From Bacteroidia bacterium (GTDB lineage Bacteria > Bacteroidota > Bacteroidia > J057): a stretch of DNA of 64,000 nt. Position numbers and translations under genes: made by a program. Below are positions 27,796-37,344 of this stretch, one piece after another. The first letter of the stretch is position 1. The number at the start of each line of letters is the position of its first letter. Where the stretch lies: assembly GCA_041391665.1 (NCBI GenBank), contig JAWKNO010000002.1, positions 1,178,001 through 1,242,000 of the forward strand, in the 5' to 3' direction. A model generated the notes under the pieces. That model was not told the DNA's origin. It did not search any database and was given only the letters and a program-made list of their open reading frames with translations.

Positions 27796-29271
27796 ATGAG
27801 AACGGTTGAAAGGTCTGAATCCACGAGCGTATATAGAAAGTCGATTCCATTCTTCGGAAGGGTTTCGGGTGAATCTTTTTTCCCCCAATCAACTGCTTCT
27901 CCAAAAACAAATATATCTGACGAGGTCTATTCGAGGGAGGCCAAGGGGTTGTCAAAACCTATTTCGTCGGGCCATCGGACCCTTTCACAGGTGTCTAAAC
28001 CCATGATTTCCCGATTTAGTGATTCTGTACATCATCAGGTGGAGGAGTATGCGCTGGGCAATGCCGGACTGGAGGCGGGAGCTATCACGACGATTATTAG
28101 TGCCAATACAGCAGAAGAGAAGGCTATGGTGAGGGAAAGATATAAAATTACAGATGAGCAAATCGCGCTTATTCAAAAGGCCGGGAAAACAGGTGAATTG
28201 AAATTTAGCAAGGGGCAAATTGAGGGTATTCACAAGGGAAATACTCAGCGGGATTACAGCCAGGTACCTAAAGCCGGGAATGCCGTACTGTTAAATCAAT
28301 ATAAAGACTTTGGTGGTTACCACCCCGAAGAACATTTTGATAATTTCATTTTTGATGTTCAAAACGGAAAATGGCGAACCAGGGGATCTGGCGGAAAGTT
28401 CAAATTTGCCGATCTGAATCATGCTGATAAAACCCCTATCGACTATATCAGGTCTCAGGTTTTTGAACTGGCAACAAATTATGATCAAGAAGGATTGACG
28501 GATGAACAGAAAATGGTATATGCCGGGAATGCCTTTCATACCATAGAAGATTTTTTTGCGCACTCTAATTTTGTTGAATTAACACAGAAAGATTCCCGCC
28601 ATGGAAATGACCTGATAACCGGAAGTGTTAACGGAACCAGCGACAGCCTGCTTCAGATCGGCGAAAGCGTAAGTGGGCAGGAGATGAAAGGTTTTTATCA
28701 CGACCAGGCTGAAGCAGTGAGAGAACGTTCTCCGGAAGGATCACATTCCAAAATGTCCAAGGATCATCCGGGTGCCTATAATTTTGTTGTAGCACGCAGA
28801 TTGGCAGCACTCGTAGTCAGGCAACTATCGACGGATCTTTTGATCGCATTGTTGGCCACTACGCCAGAGGCCCGAAAGCAGATGCTGGAAAATACTTTCA
28901 TGAAAAAGGTTTTGCGATACTTTCGTCCGCCTGATTTTTCCGATCCATGGTGGCAAGACCTTGAGCAGGCAGCGCCAGCCAATATCGATTCCGAACTGGA
29001 CCGGATACAGAAAAGAACGCCGGAGACCATCAATCAATCTCCCTTTAGTCCTTTACGAAATCTGGAAGCTTCTTCCTATGGCCCAATGAAAATGCCACTG
29101 GGAATTGCGATTCCTGTCCAGACCAAGAAAAGCCATTTCTGGATTCAGTTAGGTGTCGGAGTTATGGCTCCTGGTGCATCTGGTACGGATGGTTTGCCTA
29201 TGCCGAGGCCAGATTCTTCCGATCAAACGCCTGGGTTTGTAGGCGGCATCCAGTTTGGCGGAGGTTTTTAA
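27796..29271 (+). CDS. Het-C-like domain protein, putative eCIS effector
   Basis: This 491-aa protein starts with a short N-terminal region containing PFFGRVSGESFF (P18), the motif shared with the two preceding proteins. A low-complexity Ser/Thr/Lys segment follows (to about residue 75). The core contains GNAFHTIEDFFAHSNFVEL (His248, Asp252, His256), the hallmark of the Het-C / zinc-dependent phospholipase C-P1 nuclease-like fold, and a later helical part with DHPGAYNFVVARRLAALVVR. The C-terminal 100 residues are Pro/Gly-rich. It has no export signal. I infer a payload attacking membranes or nucleic acids of a target cell; the enzymatic activity is not shown by the sequence. Confidence 0.8.
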   Translation: MRTVERSESTSVYRKSIPFFGRVSGESFFPQSTASPKTNISDEVYSREAKGLSKPISSGHRTLSQVSKPMISRFSDSVHHQVEEYALGNAGLEAGAITTIISANTAEEKAMVRERYKITDEQIALIQKAGKTGELKFSKGQIEGIHKGNTQRDYSQVPKAGNAVLLNQYKDFGGYHPEEHFDNFIFDVQNGKWRTRGSGGKFKFADLNHADKTPIDYIRSQVFELATNYDQEGLTDEQKMVYAGNAFHTIEDFFAHSNFVELTQKDSRHGNDLITGSVNGTSDSLLQIGESVSGQEMKGFYHDQAEAVRERSPEGSHSKMSKDHPGAYNFVVARRLAALVVRQLSTDLLIALLATTPEARKQMLENTFMKKVLRYFRPPDFSDPWWQDLEQAAPANIDSELDRIQKRTPETINQSPFSPLRNLEASSYGPMKMPLGIAIPVQTKKSHFWIQLGVGVMAPGASGTDGLPMPRPDSSDQTPGFVGGIQFGGGF

Positions 29272-29295
29272 AAAATATCAAATAAGAGAAAGCGA

Positions 29296-30063
29296 ATGAT
29301 CACACTCTCCATAGCTATACAGAAAGGTGGTTCGGGCAAAACCACTACTGCCATCAACCTTGCGGCCGGCCTCCGGCAACTGGGCAAATCTGTATTGCTC
29401 CTTGATCTTGACCCCCAGGCTAATATGACCCAGGCGCTGGGCTTTGAAGATCCTTCCCCCAATCTCTACGACCTTCTGCATCAGGAGTTTGATGGAGAAG
29501 AAGCGGATATTGATGCATCGATTCTGTTTTCAGGTGATCTTCCCCTGATTCCCGCATCGCTGGATCTTGCCGGAATAGAACTGGAACTTGTCAGCGTTTA
29601 CAACCGGGAAAAGGTTCTGAAAACGATGCTTCAGCCCCTTGAAGATAAATATGACTTTCTCATTATCGATTGCCCTCCGGCGATTAATCTGCTGACCATC
29701 AATGCGCTAAACGCCAGCAACTATGTCCTTATGCCCCTTCAGGCTGAATTTTTGCCGCTACGGGGCGTGCATAGTTTTATGAAAACTTTTCAAAAAGTGC
29801 GCAAACAGCTCAACCCTGAGTTAGCGATTCTGGGGTTTGTGTTTACCCGCTATGACCAGCGAAAGTCGATGAACCGAAATGTCATGGATCAACTAAACGC
29901 TGAATACGGAAACCTTGTCTTCGAAACCTATATCCGCACCAATATCAGCCTGGCTCAGGCTCAGGAGTGGGGGCAGGATATTTTCCGTTTTGACAATACC
30001 TCCAACGGTGCTTTTGACTATATGCAACTTTCTCAGGAAGTGTTGCTCAAGCTTAATAAATAA
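29296..30063 (+). CDS. ParA/MinD-like ATPase embedded in the eCIS locus
   Basis: A 255-aa ParA-family ATPase. The deviant Walker A motif QKGGSGKTT (signature Lys10, Lys15) opens the protein. It is followed by LLLDLDPQANMTQALG, the Walker B-like YDFLIIDCPPAINLLTINAL and FVFTRYDQRKSMNRNVM. Such ATPases position plasmids, chromosomes or protein assemblies on nucleoid or membrane. No ParB gene or parS-like repeats are next to it. It lies 24 bp after the Het-C-like gene and 34 bp before the PKD protein, clearly inside the operon. A role in positioning or partitioning the eCIS particles in the cytoplasm is an attractive inference; it could also be an unrelated insertion. Confidence 0.92.
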   Translation: MITLSIAIQKGGSGKTTTAINLAAGLRQLGKSVLLLDLDPQANMTQALGFEDPSPNLYDLLHQEFDGEEADIDASILFSGDLPLIPASLDLAGIELELVSVYNREKVLKTMLQPLEDKYDFLIIDCPPAINLLTINALNASNYVLMPLQAEFLPLRGVHSFMKTFQKVRKQLNPELAILGFVFTRYDQRKSMNRNVMDQLNAEYGNLVFETYIRTNISLAQAQEWGQDIFRFDNTSNGAFDYMQLSQEVLLKLNK

Positions 30064-30097
30064 TTTTTTTACCGAATTTCTGAAAATCATCCTGGCC

Positions 30098-33000
30098 ATG
30101 AGACTGATTCCCATCAATATTCCCTCCGGACTCACCGAAAGATCCACCATCGTTTCCGGTGCCATCACCCCTCAGGACGAATCCTCCGGCTTCAAAGATT
30201 GCGGGGTGATTTTCACTACCAGTGTTTCTCCTTCGCCTGAAGATTTTGATCCCCAGCTTTTGCTTCATGCGATTGTTGAAAACACCGAATTACCTCCTGA
30301 AGATACGGACAGGTATTTCACGGTGATAGGTGGTTATTATTTTGAAAGAATTCGGGTAAATAATCAGAAGGAGGCTAAAACCACCCACGTATTTGGTGTG
30401 GCACTCGATCGGTCTCAGGGCTTTTTTATGGAAGAGGGGGGGAGCGTAATCCTTCGCGACCATTGGCGTTTGCTGGAAGATAAAAGATCATTGGATGCCA
30501 CAAATGAGCGAACCGCCGGAGAAAAAACTGGCTGGACGCTGATCGTTGCTGAAGCCAAACTTCCCCGCAGCAAATATCCGATGAGCGGAAAGCCCATGCA
30601 GATTTTTGTCGAATGTTCGGACGTTACCGGGCTTAAAATTGCCAGGGAAGACCTGTCGGAGGGTTCACTGACCATTGATTTTCTGGCCATAACCAACGGC
30701 TCCGGATTGACATCCTTTTTGTGGAATATGGGAGACGGCTCATCCGAACAATCCACCCATACGCCTGAATTTACCTATACCTTTCCACGGCTGCCGGGTG
30801 AAGAAAAAACGTATGAAATTTCTGTGAAAGGGGAAGGCGCTGCCGGTTGTGAATCCTCATCCAAGACCCGATTGACAGTACCTTCGGTTCCCGATGAACC
30901 CGTCTGTCCTTCCATTCGGGGAATACGCCAAACTCCTGGCGAACTCACATCCAGTCAGATGACGGTGAATTTTACCGCTGATATAGATGGCGAATCTCCT
31001 TCAGAATATATCTGGGATTTTGGTGATGGCAGTAAAGCCGAAAAAACAGCAGAACCAGAAATTACGCATATTTTTGAGCGCCCTGATGGCGATGCCATGA
31101 CGTATGAAGTCCGGCTGGTGATAAATGGTACAGGTAAATGTACCGATGAGGCTACCGTATTTTGCCAGATTCCGGGTGAATGTCCGATACTCACCGGTAT
31201 CAGTCAGAGTGAAGGGGATTCTAATGAAAATGGCTATTCTGTAGCTTTCACAGTTTTATTCACTGGCCCTGCGCCTGAAAAATTTATCTGGGATTTTGGC
31301 GATGGAACAGAAGAAAAGATATCTGAACTGCCTTCTATTTCCCATAGTTTTTCTCAACCAGAAGGAGAGGGCATCCAATTGCCGGTGAAAGTGGGCACGT
31401 CCGGCCCGGGTAGCTGTTCTGGCCTGGCTGAAACAAATGTGTTTGTGCCTGGTAAGGAAATCAAGTTTGAGTGCCCGATTTTTCAGGAAATTACCTTTGA
31501 GGCAGATCAGGTTGAAACCCAGGCGCTCGCATACACTTTTACTGTTCACTACAAGGGTCCCAAACCTGGTCAGTTTATCTGGGAGCTGGGTGGAAAAACA
31601 GAACCGTTTGTTACGCAGGAACCGATATTTACCAATATCTATAAACAGCCCGGAGGAAAACCTGAAAAACGCACGATTCGCGTGCTGATGGAGGGCCCGT
31701 CAAATTGTAGTGATGGGGGCGAGCTTACTTTTATCCTTCCGGGGGTTTGCCCTGTCATCAGTGAGATGAGTTATGATCTGCTTGCGCCATCGCCCCGAAA
31801 ACAGGAAGTTCAGTTCCGTGCATGGATAGATGGCCCGGCAGCAGATTCTTATGAATGGGATTTTGGCGATGGCACACCTGTCCTCACCACAGACAGCGCC
31901 ATGCCTGTTCATGTCTATGACAGGCCCGCGGGAAAATCATCCTCCTATAAAGTCAGGGTTGCAGCAAATGGGCCGGGAGAATGTTTTTCAGAGGCCCGGA
32001 TCGATTGCGAAATACCTGGGGTTTGCCCGCATTTTACTGAATTGCAACAGGTTGTAAAAGAACAATCGCTCGAAACCTATGAAGTAACCTTCACGGCTGT
32101 GCATGAATGGCCTTCCCCCGAATCCTATGTCTGGGACTTTGGAGATGGCAGTGAGAAAGTGTCCGTTCAGGTAAACAGTATTACGCATACATTTCAGCGC
32201 CCGGCAGGTAAACCGGTTTTGCTACAGGTTGAAGTTGTCGGAATGGGCCCTGGCGAATGTTATACAGTCCTTCGCGATTATTGCGAAATCCCGGGAACCT
32301 GCCCGGTTATTGATGCTGTAACCCTCGCACCTTCAGCACTGGAAGAGAAAACCCAGACCGTAACATTTACCGCGATCACGCATGGTCCTCAGCCTGAAAA
32401 ATTTACTTGGGATGTAAATGATGGTTCGGAAAGGATTGTGACCGAAAACAATGTGCTGACCCATACGTTTTCCCGCCCTGCTGGTAAGGACAAAGAATTT
32501 CAGATCAAACTCACCATCAACGGCCCTGCTTCATGTATTGATGGAAAAACGGTTGTGCATTCTGTAAAAGGAAGATGTCCGGAAATTTTGAATCTTTCTG
32601 TAGAAAATGAATCTCTGGAAACTTCAAAACTTAATTGTTTATTCTCTGCACAACTCAACGATCTGAGTGCAGAAAGTTATGTCTGGAATTTTGGTGACGG
32701 ATCGCCTGAGCAAACTACCCGGCAACCGCAAATTCGCCATACCTTTGCGCGGCCTGTAGGGAGAGCTGTCCGTTATAAAATAACGGTCGCCGGTGTGGGA
32801 CCGGATCCATGCAAAACCCAGGCATCCGTCAATGTGGATGTCCCGTTTGTCTGCCCGGAAATTGCCAGGATTGCCTTTACCGCCCGTACACCCGTAGCAT
32901 CGGGAATGGAAGTTGCCTTTGAAGCTCAACTATCACTTCCGGAACCTTTGCCCAATGCTTTTGTCTGGGATTTTGGCGATGGCAGTAAAGCGGTTACGAC

Positions 33001-36000
33001 GACCATCCCCAAGATTACACATATTTTTCCACGTCCATCTGGAGATGCTGCAAATTTTCAGGTTGTGCTTACTACCTCAGGCCCAGACCAATGCAGTGCC
33101 CGGGGAGAAGTTTCGGTTGCTGTTCCGGGAATTTGCCCGGTTATCAGTGATGTCCAGGTTAGTACTGAGCTGAAAAATGATGCGCTCGTAGTTACACTGA
33201 AGCCGGTGGTGTCTGGTCCGGCTCCCGAGGGCTATAAGGTAGAGTGGGGCGATGGCTTGTTCCGCCCGGAAATGTTGGTGCAACCTCCTTTTGTCAACAC
33301 CTACCCCCGCCCCGTGGGTGAAGACCAACCGGTCAAAATCCGGGTTATGAGTTTTGGCCCGGGAACCTGTCAGTCTGCCAGAGAAATAGATATTGTCGTT
33401 GCTGCACAATGTCCGGTGATCACCAATGTTCGCCAGACAGTGACTGCGCAGGATTTATTGACGTTTACCCTTCGCCTTGAAGCGGTATATGAAGGCCCGA
33501 AGCCCGGGCAGTTTATCTGGGACTGGATGAACGGAAGCGAACCGGAGGTAACCACCAGCCCGGTCAACACCCATACGTTTGATCGATTGGCAGGGACAGA
33601 TCAGTCGCTTACCGTGAAAATCAGCACCCAGGGTCCTAAAAACTGCAGCTATACCGAAGTGGTGCCATTACATATTCCCGGCTCATGTCCCAAGGTTACC
33701 AATATTCAAAAAGAAATATTGGAAGTAGGGCCCGATGCCCAAACCTGGCGATTGAAAGTCATTTATGCAGGCTACAATCCGGAAAGTTTTGTCTGGAACT
33801 GGGGCGATGGCAGCAAGCCGGAAATATCAGTTCTTGCGGAGGCTGAGCATACCTTTCAGCGTAAACCCGGCGATGATAAAACCTATATAGTTTCTGCTAC
33901 CGCCAAAGGCCCCGGAAGGTGTGAAAACTCCGGAGAGACTACGGTGGAAATTCCCGGTATTTGCCCTAAACTCCGAAAGGTAAATCTGACCTATGGCGCG
34001 CCCACGAAAACCGGCCAGCCAATTTCGGCGCAGGTTGCTGTTGATGGACCGCTTCCTGAGGTTTTTTACTGGAACTGGGGCGATGGTAGTGTTGTGGAGG
34101 AAACCACAAAACCGCTTGCCAGCCATACATACGAGCGTAAACCCGGCGATGACAAAATCTATTCGGTTATCGTTACTGCCAAAGGCCCGGAGGGTTGTCA
34201 GAGCGGTGCTTCTGCAGACGCAGATATTCCGGGGATTTGTCCGGCGATTCTGAAAATCAATGCGATATATGCTGCACCTGAACCCGAATATCAGGAGATA
34301 AAGTTTGTGGCCATTCTGGATGGCCCTGCACCGGGACAAATCGTCTGGGAATGGGGGGATGGCTCCGCCCTTACCCGTACCGCAGGTACGGAGGCGGTAC
34401 ACCGCTATCGTCGCCTGCCAGGCGACGCAGTGGGTTATACTGTACAAGTTATGCCCGAAGGTCCCGAAAGCTGTCGCTGTGAAGATAGTCTCGGCGTTTC
34501 CATTCCGGGTATTTGTCCAGAACTAAAGGAGGTCAAAGCGACGTTGTCCCGCCCTGAAGGGGCTGTACAGCAAGTGCGCGCACGGGTAATCTTCGCAGGT
34601 CCAAAGCCTGAAAAATACTTCTGGAACTGGGGCGATGGCACTGCTATTGAGGAAACGACCTCCGCTGAAAATGTGCATGAATTCCTCCGGCCTGATGGTG
34701 ATGATGTCAGTCGGAAAATTGTCGTCAACACGCAGGGGCCTGGAAGTTGCGACCAATCTATCGAAACAAATGTGAGCATTGAGGGGATTTGCCCGGCTAT
34801 TCAAAAGGTAAACCAGCAGCAACTGGCACTGGAAAAGGCGGTTCAGAAAATGAAGTTTATGCTGGTGGTTGACGGACCTAAGCCTGTTAGTTATTCCTGG
34901 AACTGGGGGGATGGGTCTAAGCCGGTGACAACCATCGTTCCTGAGGCCGAACATACCTATACCCGCCCCATGGGTGACGACGTGTTTTTTGATATTCAGG
35001 TTGTCGCAACCGGTCCCGGTAAAAAATGCGTAATCCCGGCTCAATCCCGTGTCAAAGTGACGGGTGTTTGCCCGATGGTTGAAGAAATGAAGGTGGAATC
35101 TGTCGCTTCTGCGCGTGAATATGAAGATATCCGGGTAACGCTGAAAATCGATGGACCTGCACCGGAAAAAATCAGATTTGATTGGGGCGACCGCGAAACT
35201 CCGACGATTCAGAAAGAACTCATTGCGACACACCGATACCTGCGTCTTCCCGGCGAGGATAAAAAGTACTTTATTACCGCCCGGCTGAATGGTCCCGGAA
35301 AATGTGAAAATGATGACGAGGTTTCCGTAAATATTGCCGGCATCTGCCCGCTGATTACTGCGGTTTCCGCTGAAACACAATCAGCGGGTATTCTGAAAAA
35401 GTCTGTCATCTGTCATGTAATCACCGATGGCCCGCAACCTGCATTTTACGAATGGAATTGGGGTGATGGCAGTAAAAATGAAAAAACAGATAAGCCATTT
35501 GCCGAACATGAATACACGCGGCTTTTTGGAGAGGATGCGGATTTTGCTGTGAGTGTTACCTGTTTTGGACCGGGAAAGTGCAAGGTTTCCGGTCAGACTT
35601 TGGTGAAAGTGGAAGGGGTTTGTCCTTCTGTGGTTTCTGTCTCTGCGGAGGCACTTCCACCACATGGGCCCGATCAGTCCGTATGGTTTACTGCCAACCT
35701 TGCTGAAGGCCCGCTTCCCGAAAGTTACCAATGGAACTGGGGCGATGGAACCAGCGATGAAACTGCCATCGTAAGGGTAAAACATACCTACAAGCGCCCA
35801 TTTGGTGAGAATAAAACATTTGCAGTTTCACTAACCTGTACCGGCCCCAAATCGTGTCAGACAAGTTCGGCTACTAATGTGGAAATTCAGGGTTGGTGTT
35901 CGGAGAATATTCAACTCAACACGGTACGGAAAGCGCTCAGGCCGGTTTCGCAGGAGATGGAATTTGTGGTTACTACCGATGGTCCGCCACCTGCCGGATA

Positions 36001-37342
36001 TTTCTGGGATTTTGGAGACGGGAAGCCGGTTCAGGAAACCCGCATACCGGTGGTATTATACAGCTACCAACGGCTTCCGGGGGATGATCGCAACTATCAG
36101 GTCTCGGTTACCGCTATGGGGCCTGGGCCTTGCAGTATTTCTGCAGAACAACTGGTAAGAGTGGAGGGGATTTGTCCGCATATAAAAAGTATCGACCACC
36201 AACTGCTTCCTTCTTCTGATGAAAAACAATCTATCCGTGTATGGGTGGAGGTAGAGGGACCACAGGAAGGGGTGGAATACATTTGGGAATGGGGCGATAA
36301 AACCCAGTCCGTAACATCAATTCCGGAGGCTGTTCACGCCTGGAACCGGTTGTATGGAAAAGATCAGCAAATTCTGGTCAGCGTATCGCTCAAAGGACCT
36401 GAGAGCTGCGGGTGTAATGCGATTACTCAGGTTTATATTCCGGGGAGGTGTCCGAAACTGGTGTATGCCGGGACGGACTTTGGCGAATACGACCACGAAT
36501 ATCAGGACGTAACAGTTACCTTTGATATCGAGGGCGAAGGGCCGGAGTCCTATTCATGGTATTGGGGGGATGGACAAACCTTTGGTACAGACGGGTTGAT
36601 CGGTCAACACCGGTACAAGCGACCGCTTGAGGATACAGATTATTCGGTTCGAATCGTGGCAAACGGCCCAGGATACTGTGCCGCAGAGCAATGTGTTGTG
36701 ATTCAGATTGAAGGTTCCTGCCCGCGGATTACCCGGTTGCAAACCAGCTATTGCGGAGACAGTGCAGAGGGGCAGGAAGTGCGGATATTTGCCCAAACCC
36801 GGAGAGAAGGCCGTTTTCACTACGAATGGAACTGGGGCGACGGATCCCGGATAGAAAAAACCACCGAACCAGTAGCTAAACATTTCTACCGCTTTGGCGA
36901 AGGGAAACCCCGCGATTATCAGGTGAGTGTAACCGTTACCGGGAAAGTTCATCACCACGAGGAAGAAGGCTGCGAAGATATTTTCTGCGGCAATACGGAA
37001 ACGACTACCGTTCATATTGCGGGTTTTTGTCCTGCGATTGTCAGTGTAAGGCCGGTATTGGGAAAATCTGACCGCAGCAGCCAGTGGATCAAACTTATCG
37101 CCATTACCCGGGGCGGGCAACCCTCCCGTTACACCTGGGATTGGGGCGATACTTCCGCGCGAGAGACTACCTCGGCTCCGCATGCAGCGCATCTCTTCCG
37201 GAAAGATCACGACGGGCCGCGCACCTATTCTGTGCGGGTAATTGCGTGGGGACCAGCCTCAAAAAAAGGTGGGAAAGAATGCCAGGCGCAGTATGAGGTT
37301 CAGATAAAGCTCGAAGGAGAGCAAGTGTTTATTGATTGTTAA
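30098..37342 (+). CDS. Giant PKD-repeat protein (2414 aa, 24 PKD domains), eCIS-associated
   Basis: The ATG at 30098 lies 34 bp after the ParA stop; the longer frame that begins inside parA is not credible. Residues 1-185 form an unknown domain starting MRLIPINIPSGLTERSTIVS. From about residue 190 to the end there are 24 tandem PKD domains of about 93 residues, each with the (F/Y)xW(D/N)(F/W)GDG signature, an HxFxRPxGD turn, a GPGxC strand and a closing (I/V)PGxCP. Almost every unit has two Cys, in the GPGxC strand and at the boundary to the next unit. No signal peptide, membrane segment or sorting domain is present, so export by Sec or T9SS is unlikely. Together with the position between parA and the AAA+ ATPase gene this suggests a particle fibre, shaft or cage released with the eCIS by cell lysis. 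Confidence 0.88.
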   Translation: MRLIPINIPSGLTERSTIVSGAITPQDESSGFKDCGVIFTTSVSPSPEDFDPQLLLHAIVENTELPPEDTDRYFTVIGGYYFERIRVNNQKEAKTTHVFGVALDRSQGFFMEEGGSVILRDHWRLLEDKRSLDATNERTAGEKTGWTLIVAEAKLPRSKYPMSGKPMQIFVECSDVTGLKIAREDLSEGSLTIDFLAITNGSGLTSFLWNMGDGSSEQSTHTPEFTYTFPRLPGEEKTYEISVKGEGAAGCESSSKTRLTVPSVPDEPVCPSIRGIRQTPGELTSSQMTVNFTADIDGESPSEYIWDFGDGSKAEKTAEPEITHIFERPDGDAMTYEVRLVINGTGKCTDEATVFCQIPGECPILTGISQSEGDSNENGYSVAFTVLFTGPAPEKFIWDFGDGTEEKISELPSISHSFSQPEGEGIQLPVKVGTSGPGSCSGLAETNVFVPGKEIKFECPIFQEITFEADQVETQALAYTFTVHYKGPKPGQFIWELGGKTEPFVTQEPIFTNIYKQPGGKPEKRTIRVLMEGPSNCSDGGELTFILPGVCPVISEMSYDLLAPSPRKQEVQFRAWIDGPAADSYEWDFGDGTPVLTTDSAMPVHVYDRPAGKSSSYKVRVAANGPGECFSEARIDCEIPGVCPHFTELQQVVKEQSLETYEVTFTAVHEWPSPESYVWDFGDGSEKVSVQVNSITHTFQRPAGKPVLLQVEVVGMGPGECYTVLRDYCEIPGTCPVIDAVTLAPSALEEKTQTVTFTAITHGPQPEKFTWDVNDGSERIVTENNVLTHTFSRPAGKDKEFQIKLTINGPASCIDGKTVVHSVKGRCPEILNLSVENESLETSKLNCLFSAQLNDLSAESYVWNFGDGSPEQTTRQPQIRHTFARPVGRAVRYKITVAGVGPDPCKTQASVNVDVPFVCPEIARIAFTARTPVASGMEVAFEAQLSLPEPLPNAFVWDFGDGSKAVTTTIPKITHIFPRPSGDAANFQVVLTTSGPDQCSARGEVSVAVPGICPVISDVQVSTELKNDALVVTLKPVVSGPAPEGYKVEWGDGLFRPEMLVQPPFVNTYPRPVGEDQPVKIRVMSFGPGTCQSAREIDIVVAAQCPVITNVRQTVTAQDLLTFTLRLEAVYEGPKPGQFIWDWMNGSEPEVTTSPVNTHTFDRLAGTDQSLTVKISTQGPKNCSYTEVVPLHIPGSCPKVTNIQKEILEVGPDAQTWRLKVIYAGYNPESFVWNWGDGSKPEISVLAEAEHTFQRKPGDDKTYIVSATAKGPGRCENSGETTVEIPGICPKLRKVNLTYGAPTKTGQPISAQVAVDGPLPEVFYWNWGDGSVVEETTKPLASHTYERKPGDDKIYSVIVTAKGPEGCQSGASADADIPGICPAILKINAIYAAPEPEYQEIKFVAILDGPAPGQIVWEWGDGSALTRTAGTEAVHRYRRLPGDAVGYTVQVMPEGPESCRCEDSLGVSIPGICPELKEVKATLSRPEGAVQQVRARVIFAGPKPEKYFWNWGDGTAIEETTSAENVHEFLRPDGDDVSRKIVVNTQGPGSCDQSIETNVSIEGICPAIQKVNQQQLALEKAVQKMKFMLVVDGPKPVSYSWNWGDGSKPVTTIVPEAEHTYTRPMGDDVFFDIQVVATGPGKKCVIPAQSRVKVTGVCPMVEEMKVESVASAREYEDIRVTLKIDGPAPEKIRFDWGDRETPTIQKELIATHRYLRLPGEDKKYFITARLNGPGKCENDDEVSVNIAGICPLITAVSAETQSAGILKKSVICHVITDGPQPAFYEWNWGDGSKNEKTDKPFAEHEYTRLFGEDADFAVSVTCFGPGKCKVSGQTLVKVEGVCPSVVSVSAEALPPHGPDQSVWFTANLAEGPLPESYQWNWGDGTSDETAIVRVKHTYKRPFGENKTFAVSLTCTGPKSCQTSSATNVEIQGWCSENIQLNTVRKALRPVSQEMEFVVTTDGPPPAGYFWDFGDGKPVQETRIPVVLYSYQRLPGDDRNYQVSVTAMGPGPCSISAEQLVRVEGICPHIKSIDHQLLPSSDEKQSIRVWVEVEGPQEGVEYIWEWGDKTQSVTSIPEAVHAWNRLYGKDQQILVSVSLKGPESCGCNAITQVYIPGRCPKLVYAGTDFGEYDHEYQDVTVTFDIEGEGPESYSWYWGDGQTFGTDGLIGQHRYKRPLEDTDYSVRIVANGPGYCAAEQCVVIQIEGSCPRITRLQTSYCGDSAEGQEVRIFAQTRREGRFHYEWNWGDGSRIEKTTEPVAKHFYRFGEGKPRDYQVSVTVTGKVHHHEEEGCEDIFCGNTETTTVHIAGFCPAIVSVRPVLGKSDRSSQWIKLIAITRGGQPSRYTWDWGDTSARETTSAPHAAHLFRKDHDGPRTYSVRVIAWGPASKKGGKECQAQYEVQIKLEGEQVFIDC
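30665..37318 (+). repeat. Coding repeat array: 24 PKD domains
   Basis: Units average 277 bp. The first half mostly reads WDFGDG, the second half mostly WNWGDG, indicating separate expansion of two sub-blocks. Units 4, 7, 10 and 11 have degenerate GDG motifs (for example ELGGKT, DVNDGS, DWMNGS). DNA identity between units is partial, so the array is old enough to be stable in assembly. Confidence 0.9.
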
Positions 37343-37344
37343 CG

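Noticed and set aside
29915..30097. Longer start of the PKD protein inside the ParA gene
   Set aside because: The extension runs through the parA C-terminus in another frame, is low in plausible protein sequence, and a good ATG exists at 30098.
30665..37318. CRISPR-like or DNA-level repeat array
   Set aside because: The periodicity is about 277 bp and reflects PKD protein domains with diverged DNA; there are no short direct repeats with spacers.
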